Shown piece by piece: positions 35,741 through 44,813 of a DNA stretch of 64,000 bases. Both the position numbers and the translations under genes were made by a program. The stretch's first letter is position 1, and every line of letters begins with the position of its first letter. The DNA comes from Adhaeribacter arboris. Lineage in GTDB: Bacteria; Bacteroidota; Bacteroidia; Cytophagales; Hymenobacteraceae. Under the pieces are notes generated by a model, which saw only the letters and a list, made by a program, of their open reading frames with translations, had not been told where the DNA came from and made no database searches. The DNA is taken from positions 496,001 through 560,000 of the forward strand of contig NZ_PYFT01000001.1 in NCBI RefSeq assembly GCF_003023845.1. The letters run 5' to 3'.

Positions 35741-35778
35741 GTCACTTATAAGATAAAACTTGTAAGTGGCTTTTTTAT
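35741..35778 (+). terminator. Terminator after tRNA-Arg
   Basis: GTCACTTATAAG and CTTGTAAGTGGC form a stem with G-U pairs around ATAAAA, followed by six T. Confidence 0.8.
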
Positions 35779-36001
35779 TTACACACTCATTACTTCAAAT
35801 TGATTGTTTCCTGCTTTTTGTTTCTTATTTAATCGTTATGACAAGAAGCCGGTTTTCTTCATGTAGTTAACGTAAGTTTATTTAAATTATACCATTAGCT
35901 TTAGATCCAAAATAGAATTCTAAGGCATTTTTCTGGCTACAAAGAGATAATGATGTTTCCAGTTTCCTCTTATTTAGGGAAAGGAAACAGGAACACTGTT
36001 G

Positions 36002-36259
36002 TTATCCCTGGCCAACATAGGCATTTACATGGTCATATGCTTCCTGGTAGGTAGGGCATTCGCCTTTGTTTACCGAACCAGGTTGGTTATTGGGTATAAA
36101 AACGTGCCAATGCCAGTTTCCATAATTGTGGGTAATGGTGGCGATGAGCTCGTCTGTTTTATGCAAGTGTCCGGCATCATCATAAACATTACCGCGAAAT
36201 TCTATTCTATCACTTAAAAAGGAAGGGGGCTCCGGGTAGTTATGGATAAAAGCTTTCAT
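36002..36259 (-). CDS. Small hypothetical protein
   Basis: 85 residues from a clear ATG, no recognised family. Sequence contains HNYGNWHWHVFIPNN and many aromatic and His residues, no signal peptide or membrane segment. Probably a genuine small soluble protein because composition is protein-like and no longer frame overlaps it on the other strand, but coding status is not proven. First of three small minus-strand genes in this gene-poor stretch. Confidence 0.55.
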   Translation of the reverse strand: MKAFIHNYPEPPSFLSDRIEFRGNVYDDAGHLHKTDELIATITHNYGNWHWHVFIPNNQPGSVNKGECPTYQEAYDHVNAYVGQG

Positions 36260-36600
36260 GTTAGCGCCTCAAGGTTGGATTCGACCAACAAAATACATCT
36301 TTATCTTATAAAGTAAAAAATTAATTAACTATTACTCCACAACGCATTTTTATACTCCTTTCGACCACCTGCTACTAGACTAAATAACGGTGAGATAAAG
36401 TGGAAGATATTATAACAACTAGGATAGAAAAAATCTATCTAAGAAAAATAGTTTAATTTGTAGTTTATAAGAAAGTTTCGGCATGTATTTTTAACTTTTA
36501 GTATATTAGAATACTAAACAAATAATAATTTAAAAATTACTGTAACCGACAATAGGAAAGAAATACCCCGTAGTTGGAAAACATCCAAAAACTAAAATAG
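36260..36600. other. AT-rich intergenic region
   Basis: About 340 bp between two small minus-strand genes, very AT-rich, with no frame or inverted repeat that I would support. Confidence 0.5.
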
Positions 36601-36630
36601 CAAAAACCCGCTTACGGTTGCGGGTTTTTA
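36601..36630. terminator. Strong hairpin terminator
   Basis: AAAAACCCGC and GCGGGTTTTT (10-bp arms) flank an 8-base loop, 40 bases after the stop of the 60-residue minus-strand gene. A-run and T-run on either side let it work in both directions. Confidence 0.85.
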
Positions 36631-36670
36631 TTAGCATTAGGAGCATTTAAAGAAAACTTTATTACTTTGT

Positions 36671-36853
36671 TTATTCATCGCTATTGGTGACTAAAGGATT
36701 AATAAAATCATCTTCTGGATTTTGCACGACTGTTGGCGTGGCTAGTTGGTTTCGTAATTCCGTTAGTTCAATCTGCTCCTCATCGGTTAAATTACGCTGC
36801 GTGGAAAGTTCTACTACGCGCTGGGAGGCGGCTACTTTATCTGCTTCATTCAT
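36671..36853 (-). CDS. Small acidic hypothetical protein
   Basis: 60 residues: MNEADKVAASQRVVELSTQR, then LTDEEQIELTELRNQLATP and an acidic end. The helical N-terminal half with regularly spaced Leu could be a short coiled coil. The dedicated terminator at 36601-36630 supports a real transcript. No family recognised and no membrane segment. Confidence 0.6.
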   Translation of the reverse strand: MNEADKVAASQRVVELSTQRNLTDEEQIELTELRNQLATPTVVQNPEDDFINPLVTNSDE

Positions 36854-37000
36854 GATTTCTTTATTTTATATTATTAAAACTAGGCTAACAAAAAAGGCGG
36901 CTCAATGTTTAAGGGCTAAAGAGTACAATAATACAAAAGCCATCCCGAAGAATGGCCATATAACCTTACATATTAAAGCTAGGTAGGTGTTAATTGCTAA

Positions 37001-37225
37001 TTATACAAAAGAATAGATTTTGCATTGGTCCTGATCTTTTTGAAACCGGATTATATTTTTGTGTTCTAGGTTTTGAATAACTGCAATCATTTCACTTTCA
37101 GTAAGATTTATTATTTGTTCAAACATTATTAGATATTCTTGAGGTATAAAATTAGGATTATAAATAACTGCTGGAGCTTTACCACTTTCACTTAAACAAA
37201 CACTGAATTCATAGGCTAATTTCAT
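37001..37225 (-). CDS. Small hypothetical protein
   Basis: 74 residues starting MKLAYEFSVCLSESGKAP. The second half (EQIINLTESEMIAVIQNLEHKNIIRFQKDQ) has a winged-helix-like helix-strand pattern, but it is too short to assign. AT-rich; ATG start. Coding status moderately supported. Confidence 0.5.
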   Translation of the reverse strand: MKLAYEFSVCLSESGKAPAVIYNPNFIPQEYLIMFEQIINLTESEMIAVIQNLEHKNIIRFQKDQDQCKIYSFV

Positions 37226-37482
37226 GATTCGATTATTCTTTTCTGTTCAATGGAGATTTTTTATTCAACGGAATGAGTTTATTTACCCTTAGTAAATCCA
37301 GCTAATCGGTATATTGTTACCGGGTAAAAAGAAAAAATTACTGAATGTATAAACAATTGGTTAGGTAATTTTCCTAACTATCTATAATGCTCTTTGCCGG
37401 ATATGGGGTGAACAGGTTGATTTGCAAGGAGATTTTAAAATTTTATCCCGCACGAAAGCATTGCCTAGTAATTTTAAATTCG

Positions 37483-38541
37483 ATGAAAAATAAAAAAGTG
37501 ACTAGAACCGGAATTTTAATTTTTCTGTGGCTCTTCTGGATAACTGTTTCTTCCGGGTGCAGTGTGGCGGAACCAGGTCCGAAGTCTAAAGAGTTTGCCA
37601 AAGGAGCCGATATTGGTTGGTTACAACAGATGGAAGCAACCGGCTACAAGTTCTACGATGATAAAGGCCAAGAACAGGATTGTTTCCAAATATTAAAGGA
37701 CCATGGTATTAATACCATTCGCCTGCGGACTTGGGTGAACCCCTCCAATGACCCGGTAAGCGGCCATAACGGCAAAGACGAAACGGTGGCAATGGCCGTT
37801 CGCGCCCAAAAGTCGGGCATGCGCGTCATGATTAATTTTCACTATAGCGACACCTGGGCCGATCCCGGAAAACAAAAAAAGCCCGCCGCTTGGGAAGGAC
37901 ATGCTTTTCCGCAACTACTAAAAGATGTTTACGACTATACCTATGAGGTAATGAGCGCTCTGAAAAAAGCCGGCGTAACCCCGGAGTGGGTACAGGTAGG
38001 AAACGAAACGCCGGGCGGCATGATCTATCCGGAAGGAAGCGTGGCTAACTGGCCGCAATTGGCCCAACTCATTAATAAAGGGTATGATGCCATCAAAGCA
38101 GTTAATCCAAGCGCTAAAGTTATTCTTCATCTGGATCAGGGCAATAACAATCAACGGTTCCGGACTTGGTTCGATAATGCCACCGCCAACGGCGCCAAAT
38201 ACGATGTGATAGGCCTATCCTATTATCCTTACTGGTTACCCGGAAACCCGGATTTTAAGCTTTCCATTGATGACTTAGGCAAGAATATGAATGATATGAT
38301 TAACCGCTACGGCAAAGAAGTAATGGTAGTAGAGGTAGGCGGCGAAGATACCAAACCGCAAAATACGTACGACATGCTGGTGGCCGTTCAGCAAAAAGTA
38401 AAAGCGGTTACCAGAGGCAAAGGGTTAGGAGTAATCTACTGGGAACCCCAAGGGGCCAGGAGCTGGAGCAAGTATCCGCTAAGTGCCTGGGGAGATGATG
38501 GTAAGCCCACCAAAGCCATGGATGCCTTTCTGGTTAAGTAG
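37483..38541 (+). CDS. GH53 arabinogalactan endo-beta-1,4-galactanase (lipoprotein)
   Basis: Cleaves beta-1,4-galactan side chains of pectin or type I arabinogalactan at the cell surface or in the periplasm. I start at ATG 37483, 352 residues, because it gives a lipoprotein signal ending SSGC (Cys26); the longer frame from 37387 lacks one. GH53 motifs: FAKGADIGWLQQMEATGYKFYD, GINTIRLRTWVNP, FHYSDTWADPGKQKKPAAW, the acid/base Glu in VQVGNETPGG, and the nucleophile Glu region VMVVEVGGE before the final GVIYWEPQGA. With the GH30 galactanase at 43.1 kb this indicates galactan use. Confidence 0.93.
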   Translation: MKNKKVTRTGILIFLWLFWITVSSGCSVAEPGPKSKEFAKGADIGWLQQMEATGYKFYDDKGQEQDCFQILKDHGINTIRLRTWVNPSNDPVSGHNGKDETVAMAVRAQKSGMRVMINFHYSDTWADPGKQKKPAAWEGHAFPQLLKDVYDYTYEVMSALKKAGVTPEWVQVGNETPGGMIYPEGSVANWPQLAQLINKGYDAIKAVNPSAKVILHLDQGNNNQRFRTWFDNATANGAKYDVIGLSYYPYWLPGNPDFKLSIDDLGKNMNDMINRYGKEVMVVEVGGEDTKPQNTYDMLVAVQQKVKAVTRGKGLGVIYWEPQGARSWSKYPLSAWGDDGKPTKAMDAFLVK

Positions 38542-38888
38542 TTCAAAGATTAGTAATGACAAGATAAAATATTTCACTTTCAACTCTCGTAAACTGAAAT
38601 CTGGTGGCTTGCCAGACGAAATTAAAAGATTAGAAGAAGTCGTTAGCTCCGGCAGCAACGGGCTTCAATTTATCAATCATTGAGAGTTTATAGATTAGCC
38701 CGTTTTCTTTTTAATCTATGGTAACCTATAGAGTGGTGAGCGGAATTTTATCTTGGAGTGTTTGCCTGATTAGCACAAGAAATTACAACTCAGGAAACTT
38801 TTATGGTTAATTTTTTACAAAAACCTGCTGGAAAATTTTGGTCGTTCAACCAGTTATCTTAATTTTTTGCGGTTTAACAAAATAATAT
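38542..38888. other. Intergenic region with possible coding remnant
   Basis: About 350 bp. A plus-strand frame reads FNSRKLKSGGLPDEIKRLEE then VVSSGSNGLQFINH and a stop at 38681-38683. It looks protein-like but has no start and no recognised family, so it may be a relic. The remainder is AT-rich leader for the next gene. Confidence 0.35.
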
Positions 38889-39974
38889 ATGTCTGAAAAT
38901 ACAAAGCTTTTGCGGGTGCTGGTGGTGGGTTGCGGAAATATGGGAACTTCTCATGCCTTCGCCTATCACACGGTGGATGGATTTCAAATTTGTGGTATTG
39001 TTTCTACCGGGAAAAGTAAAGAAGTTTTAAATCAGAAAATAGGCGGCAGCTACCCCTTATTCTCCGATCTGGATGAAGCGCTCAAGCAGACTCAGCCCGA
39101 TGCCGTTTGCATTTCTACCTATCCGGATACGCACGAAAGCTTTGCGTTGAAAGCGCTGGCAAAAGGCTGCCACGTGTTTCTGGAAAAGCCCATTGCGGAT
39201 TCGGTGGAAGGAGCGGAACGAGTAGCTGCCGCGGCTCAAAAAGCAAATAAGAAATTAGTAGTCGGTTATATTTTGCGCCACCATCCCTCCTGGATTGAGT
39301 TTGTCCGGTTAACCCGCGAATTGGGAAAACCTTTGGTAATGCGGATGAATTTAAATCAGCAAAGCCACGGCGCGGCCTGGGCCGTTCACCGGAATTTAAT
39401 GAAAAGTTTAAGCCCGATTGTGGATTGCGGCGTGCATTATATTGATGTCATGTGCCAGATGACGCGTTCCCGGCCCATACAGGTGAGCGCTATTGGCGCC
39501 CGATTAACCGAAGATATTCCGGTTGGTAATTACAATTATGGGCAATTACAAATTCGTTTCGAAGATGGATCAGTCGGTTGGTACGAAGCCGGTTGGGGAC
39601 CGATGATTAGTGAAACGGCTTTTTTTGTAAAGGACGTAATCGGCCCGAAAGGTGCCGTATCTATTGTGGCTAAAGACGCGGGTGGAACCGGGAAATCGGA
39701 TTCAGTGGAAGCCCACACCAAAACCGAATGGCTTCGGTATCACCGGGCAGATTTAAACGAAAAAGAAGAACTAAAGCTGGAAGATGCCTGGATTAGCATG
39801 GAAGATGAACCTGACCACCAGGAATTGTGTAACCGCGAGCAACTGTATTTTCTGCAAGCCATCCGGGAAGATATCGATTTAACCGACCATGTAGCCGATG
39901 CGGTGAACAGTTTACGGATTGCCTTTGCCTGCGATGAATCCGTCCGGACGGGCCAGGTAATAGCGTTAAGGTAA
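38889..39974 (+). CDS. Gfo/Idh/MocA-family NAD(P)-dependent oxidoreductase
   Basis: 361 residues. N-terminal Rossmann domain with GCGNMG (residues 14-19), then TQPDAVCISTYPDTHESFALKALAKGCHVFLEKPIADS with the conserved EKP motif, and the C-terminal GFO_IDH_MocA beta-sheet domain (PLVMRMNLNQQSHG, DCGVHYIDVMCQM). Such enzymes oxidise or epimerise sugars and cyclitols; the substrate is unknown. It has no signal peptide, so it is cytoplasmic. Lies between two galactanase genes, so it may process released sugars. Confidence 0.9.
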   Translation: MSENTKLLRVLVVGCGNMGTSHAFAYHTVDGFQICGIVSTGKSKEVLNQKIGGSYPLFSDLDEALKQTQPDAVCISTYPDTHESFALKALAKGCHVFLEKPIADSVEGAERVAAAAQKANKKLVVGYILRHHPSWIEFVRLTRELGKPLVMRMNLNQQSHGAAWAVHRNLMKSLSPIVDCGVHYIDVMCQMTRSRPIQVSAIGARLTEDIPVGNYNYGQLQIRFEDGSVGWYEAGWGPMISETAFFVKDVIGPKGAVSIVAKDAGGTGKSDSVEAHTKTEWLRYHRADLNEKEELKLEDAWISMEDEPDHQELCNREQLYFLQAIREDIDLTDHVADAVNSLRIAFACDESVRTGQVIALR

Positions 39975-40217
39975 AAAAATAGTGTTTTGAAATATAAGCC
40001 TGAGCCATTCACTAGTACTACTTCTGGTTTGGACTAACTTAAATTTTCCGATAAAAGAGTAGAGCGATAGTGAAGGGAAATAGCTCTTCTGCCGGAAATA
40101 TTTTTAATAAAGTTCCGTTTTCCGTTTTATTTCTTAAATTAAGGCATTAAAATCCAATACCTTACTTTGTTGGTAAGGATTGGAGACAGACCTTTTTTAT
40201 TTAGTTTTTAAATTTAT

Positions 40218-40730
40218 ATGAAACGTCGCTCCGCAATAAAAAATTTAAGTTTGGCGGTGGCCGGAATGGTGAGTTTACCGGCCTGGGTTTCGGCCTGGAC
40301 CCCCGAATCCATTGGCCAGGTAAACAGTTTACCCATCCCGGATGAAAATTTGTTAGCTGAAATTACCGAAACTATTATTCCGGAAACCCAAACGCCAGGA
40401 GCCAAGTCACTGAAAGTTCACCAGTTTGTTCTGCGCATGATTCAGGATTGTTTCGGGGAAGAGGCCCAAACTCTTTTGGAACAAGGTCTCCTTAAAACGG
40501 ATCAGCTAGCCAATATTGCCTATAATAAACCTTTTGTTTCCTGCGATACGGCGCAACGGATGGAGTTACTTACCCATCTTCAGACTTCAGATGACCCGGC
40601 AGGTAAGCAATTTGTGGATATGGTTAAGAACTTGACCATGCGCGGTTACCTGAATTCGGAATACGTGCTGGTTAATATTAACCACTACAACATTGCGCCG
40701 GGCTTTTACCACGGCTGTGTTCCAATTTAA
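40218..40730 (+). CDS. Gluconate 2-dehydrogenase subunit 3-like protein
   Basis: 170 residues. N-terminal MKRRSAIKNLSLAVAGMVSL resembles a Tat-type signal with twin Arg. The mature part (LLAEITETIIPETQTPGAKSL, VHQFVLRMIQDCFG, FVDMVKNLTMRGYLNSEY) is the gluconate_2-dh3 domain, a small subunit that helps export or fold a GMC-type flavoprotein. The GMC gene starts 65 bases downstream, the expected partner. Confidence 0.9.
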   Translation: MKRRSAIKNLSLAVAGMVSLPAWVSAWTPESIGQVNSLPIPDENLLAEITETIIPETQTPGAKSLKVHQFVLRMIQDCFGEEAQTLLEQGLLKTDQLANIAYNKPFVSCDTAQRMELLTHLQTSDDPAGKQFVDMVKNLTMRGYLNSEYVLVNINHYNIAPGFYHGCVPI

Positions 40731-40795
40731 ACTTAGCGCTTACCCGGCTTATATTTTTCAAAATTTTATATTTATCTCTGAATTTTCTTTACTTC

Positions 40796-42514
40796 ATGGC
40801 ATTCTTTAACATAGATTCCATTAAAGACCGCACTTTCGACGCGATTGTAGTGGGTTCCGGCATTAGCGGCGGTTGGTCGGCGAAAGAATTAACCGGTCGT
40901 GGTTTACGTACTTTAGTTTTGGAGCGTGGTCGGGATGTACAACACATCAAAGATTATCCTACTACTTTTAAAAACCCGTGGGAGTTTCCGCACTTAGGCC
41001 AAATTCCGAAAGAACTGCGCGATGCCAACCCTATTGCCAGCCGGTGTTACGCCTTTAACGAAGATGCCGCTCATTTTTTTATTAAAGACAACGAACATCC
41101 CTACGTGCAGGAAAAGCCTTTCGATTGGATTCGGGGTTACCAGGTGGGTGGTAAATCTTTAATGTGGGCCCGGGGTACCCAGCGCTGGTCGCAGTACGAT
41201 TTTGATGGTCCGGCCCGGGATGGTTTTGCCGTGGAATGGCCGATTAACTATGCCGATATTGCCCCCTGGTACAGCTACGTCGAAAAATTTGCCGGTATTT
41301 CCGGGAATAAAGATGGATTGCCGCAATTGCCGGACGGCGAGTTTTTGCCGCCGCATGAGCAATCGTGCGTGGAAAAGCATTTTACCCAGCAAATGGCGAA
41401 GCATTATAATAATACCCGACCTGTAATTATTGGTCGTTGTGCTCACCTTACCCAACCTCAGCCTATTCATACGCAGCAAGGAAGGGGACAGTGCCAGAAC
41501 CGGACTTTGTGCCAGCGGGGTTGTCCGTACGGGGGTTATTTTAGCAGTAATTCTTCTACGCTGCCCTGGGCCCAGAAAACCGGTAAAATGACGCTTCGGC
41601 CTGATTCGGTGGTGCATTCCATTATATTCGACGAGAAGAAAAACAAAGCTACGGGTGTACGGGTGATAGATGCCCATACGAAAGAAATGACGGAATACTA
41701 CGCCAAAATTATTTTTGTGAATGCCTCCACTTTAAACACCAACTTAATTTTGCTTAATTCCACATCCAACCGCTTCCCGAATGGTTTGGGTAACGATAAT
41801 GGTTTGTTGGGTAAATACATTGCTTTTCATAATTTCCGGACCACTATTTCAGCGGAGTACGAAGGCTTTTTAGATACTATTACCGAAGGTAACCGGCCCA
41901 ATAGCAGTTACATTCCCCGTTTCCGGAACGTGTTTAAGCAAGAAACGGATTTTTTACGGGGCTATGCGGCGGGTTTTGGCTCCAGCCGGATGCTGGACAC
42001 CGATCGATCCGGATTTGGAGAATCTTTAAAAGCGAATTTAACGCAAAAGAAATACGGTAACTGGCACGTAAGCTCCCACATGATGGGCGAAACCATACCG
42101 AAAGAAACGAATTACGTAACCTTGGATTCGGATTTAAAAGATGCCTGGGGTATTCCGCAGCTTAAAGTTTCGGTGGCATACGACGATAACGACGAAAAAA
42201 TGATTGCGGACTTCCATCAGCAAATGACGGAAATGCTGACCGTAGCTGGATTCACCAACATTAAAACCAACGATCGTCCCGATAAAGCCCCCGGCTTGGA
42301 TATTCACGAAATGGGCGGCGTACGCATGGGCAAAGACCCGAAAACTTCGTTGTTAAATAAGTGGAACCAGTTGCATGCCTGCCAGAACGTGTTTGTTACC
42401 GATGGCGCCTGCATGACTTCCAATTCTACCCAAAATCCTTCGCTTACTTTTATGGCTATCACGGCTAGAGCTGCTAATCATGCAGTGGATAAATTAAAGA
42501 AAAAGAATTTGTAG
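40796..42514 (+). CDS. GMC-family FAD oxidoreductase
   Basis: Large flavoprotein subunit, 572 residues, likely a periplasmic sugar or alcohol dehydrogenase carried out by co-export with the small subunit, as it has no signal of its own. FAD-binding GSGISGG near residues 20-26, then LVLERGRD. The middle GRGQCQNRTLCQRGCPYGGYF and C-terminal NVFVTDGACMTSNSTQNPSLTFMAITARAANHAV are typical of the gluconate/sorbose/2-keto-gluconate dehydrogenase branch. Electrons probably pass to a cytochrome not encoded here. A palindromic terminator follows at 42541. Confidence 0.92.
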   Translation: MAFFNIDSIKDRTFDAIVVGSGISGGWSAKELTGRGLRTLVLERGRDVQHIKDYPTTFKNPWEFPHLGQIPKELRDANPIASRCYAFNEDAAHFFIKDNEHPYVQEKPFDWIRGYQVGGKSLMWARGTQRWSQYDFDGPARDGFAVEWPINYADIAPWYSYVEKFAGISGNKDGLPQLPDGEFLPPHEQSCVEKHFTQQMAKHYNNTRPVIIGRCAHLTQPQPIHTQQGRGQCQNRTLCQRGCPYGGYFSSNSSTLPWAQKTGKMTLRPDSVVHSIIFDEKKNKATGVRVIDAHTKEMTEYYAKIIFVNASTLNTNLILLNSTSNRFPNGLGNDNGLLGKYIAFHNFRTTISAEYEGFLDTITEGNRPNSSYIPRFRNVFKQETDFLRGYAAGFGSSRMLDTDRSGFGESLKANLTQKKYGNWHVSSHMMGETIPKETNYVTLDSDLKDAWGIPQLKVSVAYDDNDEKMIADFHQQMTEMLTVAGFTNIKTNDRPDKAPGLDIHEMGGVRMGKDPKTSLLNKWNQLHACQNVFVTDGACMTSNSTQNPSLTFMAITARAANHAVDKLKKKNL

Positions 42515-42540
42515 AGATTAGAAGAATTTAAGTCTTAATT

Positions 42541-42570
42541 AAAAAAGCCAATCGTACGATTGGCTTTTTT
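42541..42570. terminator. Perfect 30-bp palindromic terminator
   Basis: AAAAAAGCCAATCGT followed by its exact complement, 27 bases after the GMC stop, with A-run and T-run at the ends. Confidence 0.9.
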
Positions 42571-42646
42571 AATTAAGAAAGACCTACGTTGTTAAATAAA
42601 TTTTCCATTTATTAAAATTTTATTTAATGCTTTAAAAAATAACGAA

Positions 42647-43042
42647 ATGTATGAATGCCTTTACGAGTGTTTTCTTTCAATTAAGGAACTACTTATAATT
42701 TTAACGTCAATAGGTTCTTTTTTCGCCATAATTATACCTTTAATTAATTCATTAAAAAGCTACATTGACGCTCGTCAAGATAAAAAATTTGAATATTATC
42801 ATAAATTGATAGATGAATTTATTGGTGGAGACTAAAATAATACTACTCCAATGTTGGATAGGCAATTAGCAATTGTTTACGAATTAAGATTTTATTCAAA
42901 ATATTATCCTATTACTCAGAGAATACTAATAGATGCTAAAAATTCTTGGGCTAATAATTTAAGATTAGTTGAAGAAATAAATTTTACTCTAAAATATATT
43001 AACTCTAATTGGGTTGATAGATTAATTTCAAAAAAATATTAA
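42647..43042 (+). pseudogene. AT-rich single-TM gene split by one in-frame TAA
   Basis: The first 62 codons encode a membrane helix (LLIILTSIGSFFAIIIPLI) then SYIDARQDKKFEYYHKLIDEFIGGD, stopping at TAA 42833-42835. The same frame continues at once NNTTPMLDRQLAIVYELRFYSKYYPITQRIL to a stop at 43042. Together they give one 131-residue protein of a type I recall as small TM-anchored proteins with an LDRQ...YELR motif, function unknown. Codons are much more AT-rich than in neighbours (16 of 60 GC at 42661-42720), suggesting acquisition. A reinitiated second peptide is possible but a decayed gene is simpler. Confidence 0.72.
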
Positions 43043-43131
43043 AAATGACTTAAGGTTAAAGTAAGTTATTTCCTTGCTCCATTCATTAAAAATTTATTTA
43101 ACATTTACACCTATTTGAATTTATAAACCTT

Positions 43132-44721
43132 ATGAATTTAAGTGCCCGAAAATTTAATTTAGCCATATTCTTACTTGTTATCTGCTCCGAAATAAGTCTA
43201 GCCCAACAGTCCAATCTAAAGCCTCTAATCATTACCATTGACACTAAAAAGCAAGCACAAACCATCGATAATTTTGGGGCGGCGGGTTGCTGGTACGCGG
43301 AAGGGATCGGAAAATTTTGGCCGACGCAGAAAAAAGAACGGATAGCCGAATTGCTTTTCAGCCAGGAGCGGGATGAAAAAGGAAATCCGAAGGGTATTGG
43401 CTTGTCGGCTTGGCGGTTTAATATTGGGGGCGGTACTACCGAACAAGGAGATAATAGCGGCATTAAAGAGGTAAACCGGCGGGTCGAAAGTTTCCTGAAT
43501 TCGGATGGCACCTATGATTGGAGCAAGCAAGCCGGCTATACCTGGTTCTTGAAAAAAGCAAAAAACTACGGAGTTGAAAAATTAATTGCTTTCTCCAACA
43601 CCCCTCCGGTTCAAATGACGAAAAACAATCTGGGTTATAAAACCGAGAAAGATTACCGTTCCAACTTAAAGCCCGATCAATACGAGGCGTATACTAATTT
43701 TCTGACGGAAGTTCTCCAGCACTACGAAAAAGAAGGACTGCGCTTTAATTACATCAGTCCGGTAAACGAGCCGCAGTGGGACTGGACCGGCAAATTCGGC
43801 GAAGCCAAGCAGGAGGGAAGCCCCTGGCGAAACGACGAAATTGCGCAAGTGGTTAAGAGTCTGGATAATGCTTTGGAGAAGAAAAAACTAACCAGCCAAA
43901 TTATTTTACCCGAAGCGGCTAAACTTACTTTTCTGTACCGCGATACTACCCATTCTTCGCGCCAGGTGCAGCAGTTTTTCGGGAAGAATAGTTCTTTAAA
44001 TCTTAGTACCTTGAAACACCTACCCAAATTAGTAGTAGGCCATAGTTATTTTACCGATGAAGGCGACAGTGCCACGGTAGCAATTCGGGCGCAGTTGGCA
44101 GATACAGTAAGTAAGTACGGGGTACAATTCTGGCAATCGGAATACTCGATGCTAGCCGATGGTTTCCGGGAAGGAATGAAAGGCCGTCGGAGTGGGATGG
44201 ATTGCGGCCTGTTTCTGGCTAAAATTATTCACCAGGATGTAACGGTGGCTAACGCGGCGGCTTGGCAATTCTGGAACGCTTTTGAACCGGGCAAACCCGA
44301 TTTCGATACGCGCTATTACCTGATTGCCTTGCAGCCCAATGCCAACTATACGGACGGAGAATTTTATGCGACTAAAAATTTGTGGGCTTTGGGGCATTAT
44401 AGTTTATTTATCCGGCCGGGGATGCACCGCTTAGTTATTACGCGCAACGATAATTTATCGCCGGTAGCCGCCGCTCAAAAAGTTATGGTTTCCTCTTTCG
44501 CGGATGCTACTGGTAAGCTGGTAGTGGTGGCCATTAACTACGAAATGGAGGCACGTAATCTGCAGTTAAATGTAAAAAATTATTCTTCAGGTGCTGTTTA
44601 TAAACGCTACGTTACTACCGCCGCTGCCGCAGATAATTTAAAACCTTATCCTGCCGGCAAAATAAGTCAAGCTATTACTTTACCACCTCGCTCCATTACT
44701 ACCTTGGTTATCCAGAAATAA
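43132..44721 (+). CDS. GH30-type endo-beta-1,6-galactanase
   Basis: Secreted glycosidase of 529 residues with signal peptide NLAIFLLVICSEISLAQ. The barrel begins QTIDNFGAAGCWYAEGIGKFWP, followed by the family's RFNIGGGTTEQGDNSGI. The acid/base Glu is in ISPVNEPQWDW and the nucleophile in FWQSEYSML. The C-terminal beta-sandwich domain runs from about 420 (HRLVITRNDN... MVSSFADATGKLVVVAIN). GH30 subfamily 5-like enzymes act on beta-1,6-galactan of arabinogalactan proteins. Together with the GH53 enzyme this covers two galactan linkages. Confidence 0.9.
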   Translation: MNLSARKFNLAIFLLVICSEISLAQQSNLKPLIITIDTKKQAQTIDNFGAAGCWYAEGIGKFWPTQKKERIAELLFSQERDEKGNPKGIGLSAWRFNIGGGTTEQGDNSGIKEVNRRVESFLNSDGTYDWSKQAGYTWFLKKAKNYGVEKLIAFSNTPPVQMTKNNLGYKTEKDYRSNLKPDQYEAYTNFLTEVLQHYEKEGLRFNYISPVNEPQWDWTGKFGEAKQEGSPWRNDEIAQVVKSLDNALEKKKLTSQIILPEAAKLTFLYRDTTHSSRQVQQFFGKNSSLNLSTLKHLPKLVVGHSYFTDEGDSATVAIRAQLADTVSKYGVQFWQSEYSMLADGFREGMKGRRSGMDCGLFLAKIIHQDVTVANAAAWQFWNAFEPGKPDFDTRYYLIALQPNANYTDGEFYATKNLWALGHYSLFIRPGMHRLVITRNDNLSPVAAAQKVMVSSFADATGKLVVVAINYEMEARNLQLNVKNYSSGAVYKRYVTTAAAADNLKPYPAGKISQAITLPPRSITTLVIQK

Positions 44722-44813
44722 GTAATCAGATTAATTTAAAAAATGAAATAGGTAGCTTTAACATTCTGAGTATTAATAAAGAAAGTTAATGCAATATGCT
44801 TAAGCAGTATGGT

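Noticed and set aside
38483-38683. 66-codon frame following GH53
   Set aside because: Starts within the galactanase gene in another frame; only its last 35 codons look protein-like, so I list it as a possible remnant, not a gene.
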